Notes: generated by a model not told the origin, from the sequence alone. DNA of 64,000 nt from Rhodanobacter sp. A1T4 (GCF_014207185.1 NZ_JACHCP010000010.1:1-64000); one strand, 5' to 3'; counted from the stretch's first letter, positions 1-10,827 are shown. Program-made: numbers and translations.

Positions 1-3000
1 AGATGAATCGCCGTCAGTGACGACGAGCACATCGTGTCCAGGGCCAGGCTTGGACCGTTGAAGTTGCAGTAGTACGAAATACGGTTCGCGATCGACGCCG
101 CGCTATTGAGCATCGAAAGGTTGTTTCCCCTGGCTTGCTCTTGCGCGCCGTACAGCTGGTACTCCTCGTACATCACGCCGACGTAGACGCCGACGCTGCT
201 GTCCTCGGCCACATTGTCCCGGGTGTAGCCCGCGTCTTCCAGCGTGGCATGCACGCATTCCAGGAACAGCCTTTCCTGCGGGTCCATCAACTCCGCTTCG
301 CGCGGCGAGATATTGAAGAACAGCGGATCGAACAGATCGACACCCTCGATAAAGCCGCCCCACTTGCCATAGGTCTTGCCCGGCTTGGTGCGGTCCTTGT
401 CGTAGTAGAGGCTGTAGTCCCAGCGTTCGGTGGGAATCTCGGTGATGCTGTCTTTGCCGCCACTCAGGTTGGCCCAGAATTGCTCAAGGTTGCCCGCCTG
501 CGGATAACGACCCGACACGCCGATGATCGCGATTTCAACGACATCACTACTTATCATCCTCCGATTGAAGCGTTCGCCATCACCGGCTTGGCCGCTCATG
601 TCCTGGAGACTGCGATGGCTCACACCAAAGCGAGGACGACGGCTCGTCATCACGGAAATGACAGATGATTCTTCATCACGTGATGGTGGTGCTTCCGGAA
701 CATCGCGCAGCGTTTCGCCCAACACCTCGCTCAAGTGGGCGCGGTGACTCTCCAGAAAATAATCAGCCAGCGCCGCAATGGTCTGGTACTCGAAAAGCAA
801 TGTCTTGGACAGTGGGCCGAACACTTGCTCCAAGGTTCGGGTCAAATCCATCACCAGGATCGAGTCGATGCCATAGGCCTCCATCTGCACCCGCGCATCG
901 ATGCTGTGAGCGGGACGTTTGAGCGTGCCCGACAACAATCGAACGAAATAGCGTATGGCTTTTTCTTGCAGCTCGTCAGACGGTGCATTCGATGCCGCAT
1001 GCTCGAGTTTGGCCACTACGGCGATGGGCTTCGCCACAACAGACAAGCCGGACTTAAAACGATGTATCACGCCCTCGGCCACCAGCACCTGAGGTAGATC
1101 GCTCGCCACGGCCTGCACCAGAGCAGCACGACCACTGGCATCGCGTAGAGGAATCAATCCGCTCTGCTGCGTCATGCTTTGACGTGTAGCGGTATCAACC
1201 TGCATGCCGCCCTCTTCCCACAGCGGCCAGTTCACCGACAGCGTGCGCCCATGGCGTAGCCCTTGCGCCACCAATTCAGCACGGTGGTGTGCAAACGCAT
1301 CCATGAAAGCATTGGCCGCCGCATAGTCGGCCTGACCTACGTTGCCAAGCGCGCCTGATGTGGACGAGAAGCAGATGAAACAATCCAGTGCCATGTCGCG
1401 ACTGGCCTCATCCAGATTCAGTGTGCCGGCCACTTTGGCGCTGAGTACCTCATGCAGTTGCTGCCGTGTCTTCTTGATGATGAAGCTGTCGCGCAAGACA
1501 CCAGCGCAGTGGATGATGCCGTCGAGGTTTTCAAACTCTTCCGGGATGCTTTGCACAAGATGCGTCATAGCAACCACATCGGTGACGTCGATCGCGTGGT
1601 AGCGCACCGCCGCGCCCAGTATTTCCAGTTGGCGCATGCCGGTCTGAATGTTTTCGTTCAGTGCTGTGCGCCCGGTCAGAATCAGGGTTGCACCCTTGAC
1701 TTCGCGTGCGATCTCGTGAGCGAAGATCAGACCGAGGCCGCCCGCGCCGCCAGTAATCAGGTACACGCCTTGTGTTTTCCACGGCGACGCAACATCGAGC
1801 GACAATGGACGTTCGGCCCAAGCGCCCACCTTACGCACACCGGCGGCGTAACGGACGGACGCCGCCGGGCTGTCGCGGTTTTCCAATAGCGCCTGCACCA
1901 CGTTCTGACCGGACTCGACGCTGATCACCTGACCAACGATGCGCGGATTTTCCAGTTGCGCCGTACGCAACATGCCGCCCAATCCCGCCATCGTCTGGTC
2001 GATGCCATGGCTTGGCACAACCAACTGGATCAGATGCCGTCCCGGTTGGCTGCTCAGTGATTGAATCTGCTCCAGCAAGGTGCCAGCGGCTGATTCATAG
2101 CGCTGCGCCAACGAGTCGCCCGTGTCGATATCAATGCATACGGCACTCAACAGCCCCGCCTGGACGTCGACTGACGTCGCACCGAGGTTTTCCGATCCAC
2201 CGCATAGCAATACGAGATGTTGCGCATAGCCTGACGCGCCGCCAGCGACCGCCGGCTGTGCAGTCCAATTGAGGTGGAACAGTGCTGTGCGTACCGGCTC
2301 GCCGGATTCCGTCTGTGCAGCGGCGCGCGCGCAAAACTCGCCGAGGCGTACACAGACCAATCCGGTTTCGTTGCACAAGTCGATGTCGAATTTTTGCAGT
2401 GCATCCCCTGCCGCATTACCGGCGCTGCGCCGTATCACCGCCCACATGTTCTCGGTGCAGGGAACCAGTACCTCCAGCGATTTCAAGGCGAAGGGAAGCA
2501 TCAATCCGGCTTCACCCAATCCGCCTGCATCCTCGGCTTGAAAAGCGATAGCCGCTTGCAACGCCGCATCGAGCATACTGGGATGAAGGACGTAGCCTTC
2601 TTGCAGCGATTTCAGCGAATCCGGCAGTGTGATCCGTGCCAGTGCCTGTCCCTCTCCGATGAACAGCTCACTCAAGCCACGATGGCCAGGACCATAGCTC
2701 AAGCCCATCCGGTCAAACGCGGCATAACATGCCTCCGCACTTAGCCGCGTTGGCGCATAGCGCAGACGCATCGCGGCAAGATCGTGCACCACCGCTACGT
2801 TCGACTGCGCATCCGCCACGGTAACTACCGAGCCTTGGCTATACACCGTGCCCTCGTCGCCACCCGCATCGTCATAAAGCTCGAAACTGAATTCGCCGTT
2901 GCCTTCCGGGAACAGCGCGATATGCATGTCCTTCGGTTCGGACGCGACCACGATAGGCCGCAGCCACACGATGTCTTTCAAACGGTGTTGACTCGTGCCG

Positions 3001-5144
3001 ATGACAGCTTGCTCTGCCGCATAGCGCGCCATTTCCAGTTGTGCCGCACCCGGCAGGGTAGGCTCTCCTTGCACGACGTGGTCGGCGAGGAAAAATTCCT
3101 TCCCGGTAAAGCGACTACTGAACCGTAGCCCAGAGACGTTCGATGTATTGCGATGCACGAGCGGATGGATGGCTGCTTGCGATGAAGTCGATTCGGCTGA
3201 TGGCTTCGCCTCTACCCAATGTTTTTCTTTGACGAATGGATAGGTCGGGAGTGCAAGCCGGCGGCGCTTGCCCGCCTCGTGCAAAGCGGTCCAATCAAAG
3301 GCGTGTCCTTCGACCCATTTTGCGGCGACTGCCTGGAGATCTCCGCTGACAAGCGGCGTGGTCAGCGAGCTATCACGCTCCGCCACATCGGCTGCCTGCG
3401 CCAACACCTCGGCCGAAAGCTGTCCGGTAAAAATGTCACTCGACGCGGATGATGAGGCCAGCCAGTTTTCAAGCCGTGCTTGCAGCGTTTCGAAGGAGTC
3501 GATCACCAGCGCCAGACGCGCTGCCATGGCCTGCCGTCCGACTTGCAGGGTGTAGGCCATATCCGCCAAATCGGCACGGCGAACATCAGGCGACGCAATA
3601 GCCGCAAGCAGTTGATGCACGCGTTCGCGCAGCACCGATGCCGTCTTGCCTGACAGCACAATCAGCACAGGCGACTGATCGGGTGAGGGCACAGCCGTTA
3701 GGCCGTTGCCCTCACGGGATGTCTCACCCTCAGCTTCGACATATTCCTCGACCACGACGTGGGAGTTCACGCCACCAAAGCCAAAGGAACTGACACCGGC
3801 GCGACGAGGGATGGCCTGTCCGCGTTCATCGACCAATGCCGGCCACGGCTGCGCCGTGTCGACAATAAAGAACGGGCTGTCATCCAGCGTAATGCGTGGG
3901 TTGAGCTTTTGGTAATGCACGAGCGGCGGAAAGGCCTGGTGCTGCATGCACAAAATCGTCTTGATCAAGCCCGCCACGCCAGCGACCGATTCCAAGTGAC
4001 CGATATTGGTCTTGACGCTGCCGATACCGCAGGAATGTTCGTTCAATACCTCCCCACGATCGGCGGCAACGCGAGCGAACGCCATTTTCAGGCCTTCCAC
4101 TTCGATCGGGTCACCCTTGGGCGTACCTGTCCCGTGCGCCTCAACATAACCGACGGTACTGACGGGCACATTCGCTTGACGCAGGGCCTCGGCGATCACG
4201 TTCGATTGTGCGGTAGATCCCGGATAGGTCACCGTGCGTGCGCGGCCACCGTGATTCACAGCCGTGCCGCGCAATACTGCGGCAATTCGGTCTTTGTCCC
4301 GAATCGCCTTATCGAGTGGTTTGATCAAGACCATGGCCGCGCCTTCACCTCTGACATAGCCGTTGGCGCGCTCGTCAAAGCTCTTGCAACTGCCGTCCGG
4401 CGACAACATGCCGGTCTTGGAAAATGAAATGAAATGGGTGGGGCTGCACAACACGCTCACCCCGCCCACCAGGGCGTAGTCGCACTCGCCGCGACGGACG
4501 GCATGGGCCGCTTTGTGCAGCGCGACCAACGAGCTCGAGCATGCGGTATCGATCGGCATGCTCGGGCCATGCAAATTAAAGAAATGCGAGATCCGGTTCG
4601 GAATGAGCGCTGTATGCGTCCCGGTGGAGACATGCCCCTCGATCGCATCGAGCGCATGTCTCAGATGATCTTCATAGTCGAAATTGAACACACCGATATA
4701 GACACCGGTGTTGGTACCGCTGAATGTCTTGGGGTCGTAGCCAGCGTCCTCCATGCATGCCCAGGCCTGCTCCAGCATGATCCGCTGCTGCGGGTCCATC
4801 ACCTCCGCTTCGCGTGCCGAGACACCGAAGAAATCCGAATCGAAATGCTCTACGCCATGGATAAATCCGCCCCACTTGCTGATGGACTTGTTTTTATCCC
4901 GCACATCGGCCGAATAAAAAGCATCCTTGTCCCATCTGTTTTCTGGGATCTCGCCGATGCTGGACAGACCGTTGCACAGGTTTTCCCAGAACTGGCCATA
5001 GTTGTCGGCGCCGGGAAAACGGCAAGCCATCCCGATGATGGCCATATCCTCGCTGTCGCGATGATCGACAGCAATAGGATCATTCCCTCCTTCACCAACA
5101 GATTGCGATGGGCTTTCCTGGGGCAGAATCTGACCGGCATTCAT
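1..5144 (-). CDS. trans-AT polyketide synthase, KS-DH-KR-ACP-KS..., 3' end outside window
   Basis: Multimodular type I PKS; the frame is open from the ATG at 5144 to the left edge (about 1714 codons seen, no stop). Domains in order: KS1 (about residues 34-470; active-site Cys in DTACSSS, His in EAHGTGT and NIGHLES); a post-KS linker ending LPTYPF, typical of trans-AT enzymes; DH (about 655-930; HVVQGEPTLPG and HPSMLDAALQ, so catalytic His and Asp present); KR (about 1125-1290; TGGAGGLG, Ser-Tyr-Asn set including YAAANAF); ACP (about 1385-1470; YGIDSI, with the Ser that carries phosphopantetheine); and KS2 from about 1537 (DTMCSSS), cut by the window. There is no AT domain between KS and DH, so the free AT protein next door must load it. 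An in-frame stop at about 5205 lies just upstream, limiting the start. The family call is firm; the product is unknown. Confidence 0.95.
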   Translation of the reverse strand, partial: MNAGQILPQESPSQSVGEGGNDPIAVDHRDSEDMAIIGMACRFPGADNYGQFWENLCNGLSSIGEIPENRWDKDAFYSADVRDKNKSISKWGGFIHGVEHFDSDFFGVSAREAEVMDPQQRIMLEQAWACMEDAGYDPKTFSGTNTGVYIGVFNFDYEDHLRHALDAIEGHVSTGTHTALIPNRISHFFNLHGPSMPIDTACSSSLVALHKAAHAVRRGECDYALVGGVSVLCSPTHFISFSKTGMLSPDGSCKSFDERANGYVRGEGAAMVLIKPLDKAIRDKDRIAAVLRGTAVNHGGRARTVTYPGSTAQSNVIAEALRQANVPVSTVGYVEAHGTGTPKGDPIEVEGLKMAFARVAADRGEVLNEHSCGIGSVKTNIGHLESVAGVAGLIKTILCMQHQAFPPLVHYQKLNPRITLDDSPFFIVDTAQPWPALVDERGQAIPRRAGVSSFGFGGVNSHVVVEEYVEAEGETSREGNGLTAVPSPDQSPVLIVLSGKTASVLRERVHQLLAAIASPDVRRADLADMAYTLQVGRQAMAARLALVIDSFETLQARLENWLASSSASSDIFTGQLSAEVLAQAADVAERDSSLTTPLVSGDLQAVAAKWVEGHAFDWTALHEAGKRRRLALPTYPFVKEKHWVEAKPSAESTSSQAAIHPLVHRNTSNVSGLRFSSRFTGKEFFLADHVVQGEPTLPGAAQLEMARYAAEQAVIGTSQHRLKDIVWLRPIVVASEPKDMHIALFPEGNGEFSFELYDDAGGDEGTVYSQGSVVTVADAQSNVAVVHDLAAMRLRYAPTRLSAEACYAAFDRMGLSYGPGHRGLSELFIGEGQALARITLPDSLKSLQEGYVLHPSMLDAALQAAIAFQAEDAGGLGEAGLMLPFALKSLEVLVPCTENMWAVIRRSAGNAAGDALQKFDIDLCNETGLVCVRLGEFCARAAAQTESGEPVRTALFHLNWTAQPAVAGGASGYAQHLVLLCGGSENLGATSVDVQAGLLSAVCIDIDTGDSLAQRYESAAGTLLEQIQSLSSQPGRHLIQLVVPSHGIDQTMAGLGGMLRTAQLENPRIVGQVISVESGQNVVQALLENRDSPAASVRYAAGVRKVGAWAERPLSLDVASPWKTQGVYLITGGAGGLGLIFAHEIAREVKGATLILTGRTALNENIQTGMRQLEILGAAVRYHAIDVTDVVAMTHLVQSIPEEFENLDGIIHCAGVLRDSFIIKKTRQQLHEVLSAKVAGTLNLDEASRDMALDCFICFSSTSGALGNVGQADYAAANAFMDAFAHHRAELVAQGLRHGRTLSVNWPLWEEGGMQVDTATRQSMTQQSGLIPLRDASGRAALVQAVASDLPQVLVAEGVIHRFKSGLSVVAKPIAVVAKLEHAASNAPSDELQEKAIRYFVRLLSGTLKRPAHSIDARVQMEAYGIDSILVMDLTRTLEQVFGPLSKTLLFEYQTIAALADYFLESHRAHLSEVLGETLRDVPEAPPSRDEESSVISVMTSRRPRFGVSHRSLQDMSGQAGDGERFNRRMISSDVVEIAIIGVSGRYPQAGNLEQFWANLSGGKDSITEIPTERWDYSLYYDKDRTKPGKTYGKWGGFIEGVDLFDPLFFNISPREAELMDPQERLFLECVHATLEDAGYTRDNVAEDSSVGVYVGVMYEEYQLYGAQEQARGNNLSMLNSAASIANRISYYCNFNGPSLALDTMCSSSLTAIH

Positions 5145-5362
5145 GATCGTGCATATCCTGTGGTGTGTTCTTTCGGATGCTGCTTCAACCAACCTGATGA
5201 GCTTCTAATCTCACTACCTTGAGAATTTCTGGCCTGACGCAAACGTAGCGCCTGGAAAAACGGACGTGCCATGGTGGAATGGAGCAAACGCTGCAGCTTG
5301 AAGTGCCGCGTCTGCTTGAGTGCTTGATACGTGCCACCAACGCCTTGATCGTCCGGGATCAC
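5141..5362 (-). CDS. possible 73-codon ORF overlapping the PKS start
   Basis: This short frame lies between the AT-AT-ER gene and the PKS, and its stop overlaps the PKS start as ATGA. The predicted basic peptide (it contains SGWLKQHPKEH) resembles no family I recognise. The overlap would fit translational coupling, but the 274-nt gap may equally be an untranslated leader. Low confidence that it is a gene. Confidence 0.2.
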   Translation of the reverse strand: MIPDDQGVGGTYQALKQTRHFKLQRLLHSTMARPFFQALRLRQARNSQGSEIRSSSGWLKQHPKEHTTGYARS

Positions 5363-5418
5363 ACCATGGACGATTGAGGTTCGACGCTAATCAGGCCAGC
5401 CCATTCCAAACTGCCTTT

Positions 5419-8400
5419 TCAGCCATCGAGGAAACGGGCAAAGGACCGTGTCAAATGCTCCGCCGTGGCATCCATGATCTTGATCGCAATGTGATCAACG
5501 TGCCGCTTGCTCCAATGCTCCAACTCCGTCCCTTTGACCCACTGATTGAACGAGCCCAATGCCGGGCCTGTCTGGATCTGATAATTCACACGATCGTCGC
5601 CTTTGCCTTCCATGGCAATACGAGTGCTGTAGGCAAAGTACCAGCGAAACACCAATGCCATCTTGTGCTTCGCATTTGCCTCGGCTTTCGCAATTTCGTG
5701 CTCAAGATTTACCGATCTGAAATAACTTGCTGTCTCGTGCCAGATCTCATCAAATGTCTTCTTGAAGAACGTGCCTTCCAACTGCTTCCGGGTACGCGTT
5801 GGTATATCGTCCAGACTGTCGTAATGGCGATAAAGCGAGAGCAATTTATTCGCCCGCGCAGGAAAGAAGACGGACTTCTTCAACACCTGAACCTGTGCCC
5901 CCAGTTCAAACATATCCCCCGCGGGTGCATATTCGGTGTCTTGGATATCCATTTCCTGCAACATCGATTTTCCGTCCGGGCTCATACCCGCTTCCACGGT
6001 GCATTGGTTGATCGAGCCGGTCAGGATGAAATCCGCGCCAAGCAGGAATGCCGCGGCCGCCGCTTCCGGCCCGCCGATGCCGCCGGCCAACCCCATGCAA
6101 ATTGGCTCCGCATAACCATACGTCCGTTGTATCTCGTCACGAAGCCGAAGTAACGGCGGCAGCATCACCGCGGCGATGCCCCCATCGGTATGACCGCCGG
6201 AGTCGGCTTCGACGCAGATGTCGTGACTGAGGGGGACTTTTTGCGACCACTCGGCCTGCTGCGGTGTTATCAGCTGTCGCTCGAGCAACTTCTGCACCAT
6301 GGCGACTGGCGGCGGACTCATAAACGCCTTTGCTACTTCAGGGCGCGATACCTTGGCTACGACGCGATGGTCGCAAACGATCTTATCGTGCGAAGTAATA
6401 CGCAACCCCTGCAAGCGAAACCGGATCAGCCCCGGGGTCATTTGCATGAAGGCGGCGGCCTCGACGTTCTTGATCCCGTATTTGAGATACAGAGCCACCA
6501 CCGCATCTTCTTGCGCGGGGTATTCATAGTTCGCCAACAAGTTCATGCCATAGGGCTGACCGGCCGTGAGCTCGCTTTGGATGCGAACGATGTTCGCCTC
6601 AATCTTGGCGAGCGACAGACCGCCCGCGCCGAAAAAACTCAAGAAGCCCGCCTTGCCCATCTTGATCACCAAGTCGGCGGAGGCCACGCCGCGATACATC
6701 CCTCCCGCCATATAGGCGTACTTCAAACCAAAGCGCCGTTGAAACACCGCGCTGCCCAGCGCCGTCGCCGCCACCCGAAGCGGCACCTCGCTACTCGCTA
6801 TTGAATCTATCTCGTGAAACGCTTCTGCTGCATTCGCCACCAAGCCGCTCGCGTTCCGCATCGTCTCGCCTTCACCGTGTATGACCTTACTTGTATCTAA
6901 GTCATCCGCAGACTGAGTAATCGACGCATCGTCAACAATCGGTGTCTCCTTGGCTCGTATCTCCAACACCATTTTCGAAAGTACGTTCGCTCCCATTTCA
7001 TGGAACTCAACCTCGCCTCTCCCCATCAAATAGCGAATCGAATCCACCCACTGCACCGGAGCTGCAATTTGCCTGGCTAGCGTCTCCGCTATACGCGATC
7101 GATCGTAAGGACGTGCCGTCACATTCGCGATCACCGTGACCTCGGGTGTCGCAAAGGAGAATTGCTGCAGGAATTGGCCAAACTCGGCTTGTGCCGATTG
7201 CATGTGGCGGGAATGGAATGCTGCACTGACATTCAACATCACACAGCGCAATTCCATTCGCGCAAATAGTTCAGCCGCCGCGGCGAGTGTGTCTTTCGTG
7301 CCAGCAATCACCGTTTGTGTGGGGGTATTGAAGTTCGCGATGTCGATCTGATCAAGGTCATTGTCATTCAGCACTGCCCTGACGTCGTTGGCCGAAATGC
7401 CCAGCACCGCGGCCATCCCGCCACCGCTGGCCGCCCCCATCAGCTCTCCCCGCTTCTTGACAAGGCGTAGCCCCGTTTCGAAGGAGAACACGCCCGCCGC
7501 GAGCAAGGCGTTGTATTCACCGACGCTATGCCCAGCGAGGAAATCTGGCTGCCAATCGGTTTCAGCAGCGATCTGCAGCTCTCGCTGCCGGTAGTAATGC
7601 AGAGCATTGACCACAAACAAGGCAGGCTGGGTGTATTGCGTCTGCGACAAATGCCCTTGCAAGTTGTTCAGGCATAAATCCTCCAGCGAATAGCCCAGGA
7701 TGTCCGATGCGCTTTTGACCTTTTCCGGAAAGAGTGGAAAGAGATCTTTACCCATCCCCTTAAACTGGGAGCCCTGGCCTGGAAAGATGATGGCCTTCAT
7801 GTTGCGTGACTCCATGCTGCGCTTGCTCCGTGCGTGGTTGTCTTGATGGCCCGATTTCGCCGAGCCCATGTCTCGATCTATTTGCCGCGCTGGCGGCTGA
7901 GACATCGCCGTTAATTTGGTCAACCGGTCCATGTCTCCACCGAACGGCGACATGATTGGATGAATCCGGGATGGTGAATCGACCGGTAACCCATATTTCA
8001 GGAAGGTCGCCATCGTTCCACCCGGACCGACATCGATATAGCGGTAACTGTCCTGTGATTCGATCAGGCCAATAGTTTGCAAAAAGAGGATCGGATCGCG
8101 CACGGCCAACCAGAAGTGACTGGTAGGCAAGGAGTGCCACAGCTTGCCGGTAGCGCAACAAGCGATGGGAACATTGCCATGCCGAAGTTGAAGCGTGCGC
8201 AGGGATCGCTGATGAGGCTGCTCAGCGGCGTCAATCCAGCGTGAATGAAAGGCGAACTTGACGGCGAGTCGCTGGAACGCCATGCCATGTTGGCGGAGAT
8301 AGGATTCCACCACTGCCACGTTCGGTTCCGGTAACGAGATCACCAAATGGGTAGCAAAGTTGCGCACTCCAAGCTCACAGAGCGCGAGCAATTCAGGTGT

Positions 8401-8838
8401 GAGATAGCGCTCCGGTTCACCCATCACCGCGATCATGCATCCAGGTTCGCAATGCGCTTCCAGCGCAATCGCCTGCTCGATCACTGTGAGCAACGCGTCA
8501 TCCGAATCGATGCAACCTGCCACGACAGCCGCTGCGAATGTACCCAGGCTCGCGCCAAGAACCATGTCGGGTTGCACGCCAGCGTCGATCAGCGACTTCG
8601 CCAGCGCATATTCCACCATGAAGATCGCGGGGTGACTGTGCAAAAGGCGAGTGAAAGGGATCTCTCTGTTGTTGCGTTCTGCAAACAGCGTGGTCAATAC
8701 CGATTCGCCGCAACGTTCACGCAACACGCGATCCGCGTGTTGCATGGTGGCCCGAAAGCACGCATCGCGCTCAAATAGCTCCCGGCCCATTTGAAAATGG
8801 TGTGAGCCCTGTCCTGAAAAAAGAAATACGGTTTTCAT
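5419..8838 (-). CDS. trans-acting acyltransferase fusion: AT-AT-PfaD-type enoyl reductase
   Basis: Free-standing loading and reducing enzyme for the trans-AT PKS. Positions are counted from the ATG at 8838, which begins directly on the first AT (MKTVFLFSGQGSH); an in-frame start at 8886 would add 16 residues, and neither has a clean ribosome binding site. AT1 (about 1-295) has GASLG and a catalytic-His region FAFHS. AT2 (about 345-635) has PGQGSQ, GHSVG and AAFHSRHM, with the AFHS signature usual for malonyl specificity. The C-terminal third is a PfaD/2-nitropropane-dioxygenase-like flavin enoyl reductase (LAGGIGGPEAA, GADFILTGSINQCTVEAG). AT1 looks like the acyl-hydrolase (PedC-like proofreading) type of known clusters, which is inference from its position and motif. 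It lies upstream of the PKS in the same direction. Confidence 0.93.
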   Translation of the reverse strand: MKTVFLFSGQGSHHFQMGRELFERDACFRATMQHADRVLRERCGESVLTTLFAERNNREIPFTRLLHSHPAIFMVEYALAKSLIDAGVQPDMVLGASLGTFAAAVVAGCIDSDDALLTVIEQAIALEAHCEPGCMIAVMGEPERYLTPELLALCELGVRNFATHLVISLPEPNVAVVESYLRQHGMAFQRLAVKFAFHSRWIDAAEQPHQRSLRTLQLRHGNVPIACCATGKLWHSLPTSHFWLAVRDPILFLQTIGLIESQDSYRYIDVGPGGTMATFLKYGLPVDSPSRIHPIMSPFGGDMDRLTKLTAMSQPPARQIDRDMGSAKSGHQDNHARSKRSMESRNMKAIIFPGQGSQFKGMGKDLFPLFPEKVKSASDILGYSLEDLCLNNLQGHLSQTQYTQPALFVVNALHYYRQRELQIAAETDWQPDFLAGHSVGEYNALLAAGVFSFETGLRLVKKRGELMGAASGGGMAAVLGISANDVRAVLNDNDLDQIDIANFNTPTQTVIAGTKDTLAAAAELFARMELRCVMLNVSAAFHSRHMQSAQAEFGQFLQQFSFATPEVTVIANVTARPYDRSRIAETLARQIAAPVQWVDSIRYLMGRGEVEFHEMGANVLSKMVLEIRAKETPIVDDASITQSADDLDTSKVIHGEGETMRNASGLVANAAEAFHEIDSIASSEVPLRVAATALGSAVFQRRFGLKYAYMAGGMYRGVASADLVIKMGKAGFLSFFGAGGLSLAKIEANIVRIQSELTAGQPYGMNLLANYEYPAQEDAVVALYLKYGIKNVEAAAFMQMTPGLIRFRLQGLRITSHDKIVCDHRVVAKVSRPEVAKAFMSPPPVAMVQKLLERQLITPQQAEWSQKVPLSHDICVEADSGGHTDGGIAAVMLPPLLRLRDEIQRTYGYAEPICMGLAGGIGGPEAAAAAFLLGADFILTGSINQCTVEAGMSPDGKSMLQEMDIQDTEYAPAGDMFELGAQVQVLKKSVFFPARANKLLSLYRHYDSLDDIPTRTRKQLEGTFFKKTFDEIWHETASYFRSVNLEHEIAKAEANAKHKMALVFRWYFAYSTRIAMEGKGDDRVNYQIQTGPALGSFNQWVKGTELEHWSKRHVDHIAIKIMDATAEHLTRSFARFLDG

Positions 8839-9122
8839 TTGCGCATACGCGAAGAGATCCCATGGCTCGTGCGTGCCATGCAGCACACAGATGCCGGGCC
8901 ATCATTCCGCCTTGAAATCACGCGACCCGCCCCTGCATAAATGAATTGGCGAATTGAAAATATATGACGGACCTTGCAAACAGCCGCCTGAGGCGTGCAT
9001 GCAAACTGGCGCATGACGTGCAAAAACACGCGCAAAGGAACATCCGATGCTCATCTAGTAGCATGTCAATTACCCAGGATAAGATGCCGTTGTTTTATTT
9101 CATTTCGCCGCTCGCAACGCGG

Positions 9123-9344
9123 CTAATTGGACTGGCTGGACTCCATCCGCACACGCAGCGAAAGTGGGCGCATATCGGTCCATACGTCGCGAACGAATTC
9201 AAGACAGGATTCTTTTGAACCCTGCTTGCCTGCTTTCTCCCACCCTTGTGGCACGGCCTTATTCATTGGCCAAATCGAATATTGCCCATCTTGGTTTACA
9301 ACCACTTCATACATCGCTTCTGACTGACTCGAGCTGATGGACAT
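9123..9344 (-). CDS. MbtH-like NRPS accessory protein
   Basis: MbtH-family protein of 73 residues. The diagnostic pattern is clear: QYSIWP, VPQGW, G-x-K-x-x-CLEFV and VWTDMRPLSLR. Such proteins bind and activate NRPS adenylation domains. No A domain lies in this window, so its presence implies NRPS modules beyond the left edge, making the cluster a PKS/NRPS hybrid (inference). The start at 9344 has a G-rich ribosome binding site (GCGGGGGAA) about 6 nt upstream. It precedes the AT-AT-ER gene in the same direction. Confidence 0.93.
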   Translation of the reverse strand: MSISSSQSEAMYEVVVNQDGQYSIWPMNKAVPQGWEKAGKQGSKESCLEFVRDVWTDMRPLSLRVRMESSQSN

Positions 9345-10827
9345 GAATGTTCCCCCGCAAAAAGAAAAGTGCGATCGTCGTTACATTTCGACTAACGATT
9401 AACGCTCACAGCATGAAAAAGATGACTCGTACAAAGCGTTGGTTGCGGACCGACCAACCCATGCGATTTGGGATTTAACTTAATTCACCCAGAGTTGTTC
9501 CTTACTCCATATGACGTCCACGATCTCGGTGCGTAAGTCGCGAAACTGACGCCGAGCGACGACAATACATATCGAGTGGCGGAGGGATCCTGGATATAGG
9601 GCGACTTGGAATGCCGGATACACTTCATTTCGCCGAGACGTTGACGCGTTCGAAGGAATGTCCCGTCTTGTTCGCTTGAGTCGCAGCTCACCCCGCCACG
9701 TGCCATTGCTGCGTGGCCCGACCCGGAGCACAACTTGCCATCCGTGCAACGCCGGAAACGAACTGACTGTCCGCGTTTCCGCTGCACCGAGCGTGACAAT
9801 CCTGAAGCTGCCGACGAATTAACACCCACCTTCTCCATGTGTTGCTCCAACCCGAACCCCTGGCTCAGCAGCACTCATCGCCTCGTGAGCTAATGAGTGT
9901 GTTTATTCCTTCATCTTCCCCAACACATGTTGCTTCGACCGACGCTTGCATCCGTCCAATCCAATGCAATTTCGTCTATCGCCAAACCTTCTGACATGAG
10001 GCGATCATGCGTTGGGTTGTCGACCGAGTCTTGAATCTATCATAGGGAAGTGCAACTCGCTGAGACTGCTGGAAAGCATTTCCGATGCGATGAAGACTCA
10101 GAAAACGTGAGAACTCACGCTTCAAATTCTTCACCAGCTCAATCGGCTCGGTCAGAATTTCCTCGTTGCAACCATCAAACTCGACCGCACCTAAGTGAGT
10201 CACCAGTGGCACGACAAATTCTTGAACGGCACTTTACACGCGTCTGCCAACGTTTCGAGCAAGGAGCGGCTGTGATTCATCAGCGAGATACTGCATCGAT
10301 CTTTGCGCTGATTGAAGTGCCGCGAGAAAATACTTGACGCAAGTAATTTCGCTAGCAAAGCGCAATTCCAACCGTTTCAGGCAACCTCGTGCGCATGCTT
10401 GGCAGCTATCGCAAAATCGCCGCGCACGTGGCGATACTTATGAGCACCGTCGTACCGAATAGTGGACGGAGCGATCGTGTTCCATCCGCATGTATCTTCT
10501 CCGCTTGCACGGCAATCCCCTAGCGTGACGGGAAGCCCAACCTGGCGTGCATGTCTACACGCAGCGCGTGGTGATCGCTGCCGAAAGGCTAGGTCATTGC
10601 CGAACATCCCGCACTTCGATCGCGAACACGCCAGCAGCTACACGATCTACGACTAACGGCATTACTTGTGTGCGGTGCAATGCAAGCCGGTTATCCTGCG
10701 CAACGCTGCACCGTTCGCCTCATTGCCCGAGAGCTTCAAAAGTCATCTTGCTCAAGCAGCCGGGCAGCAACCGTGAGATGGTCGAGATTCTTGTCTTGAT
10801 GTTGCATCACGACGAGTCCGCCGTTGC
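9345..10827. other. 1.5-kb gene-poor, apparently decayed spacer within the PKS cluster
   Basis: I recognise no intact gene here. Several short frames exist (for example minus-strand 9976-10212 and 10377-10607), but none resembles a known family. The strongest sign of decay is on the minus strand at about 10210-10350: a stretch reading LAALQSAQRSMQYLAD ends at a stop, and coding-like sequence resumes at once in another frame (IELVKNLKREFSRFL, 9976-10212). This suggests a frameshifted gene remnant. No transposase motif or terminal inverted repeats were found. Confidence 0.4.

Noticed and set aside
135..5222. Several plus-strand frames of 120-260 codons across the PKS region
   Set aside because: The minus strand reads through as one uninterrupted KS-DH-KR-ACP-KS protein; these frames are its complement.
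9480..9874. Minus-strand frames of 89 and 129 codons as possible small cluster genes
   Set aside because: Arg/Ser-rich, no family resemblance and no convincing start site; treated as part of the decayed spacer.
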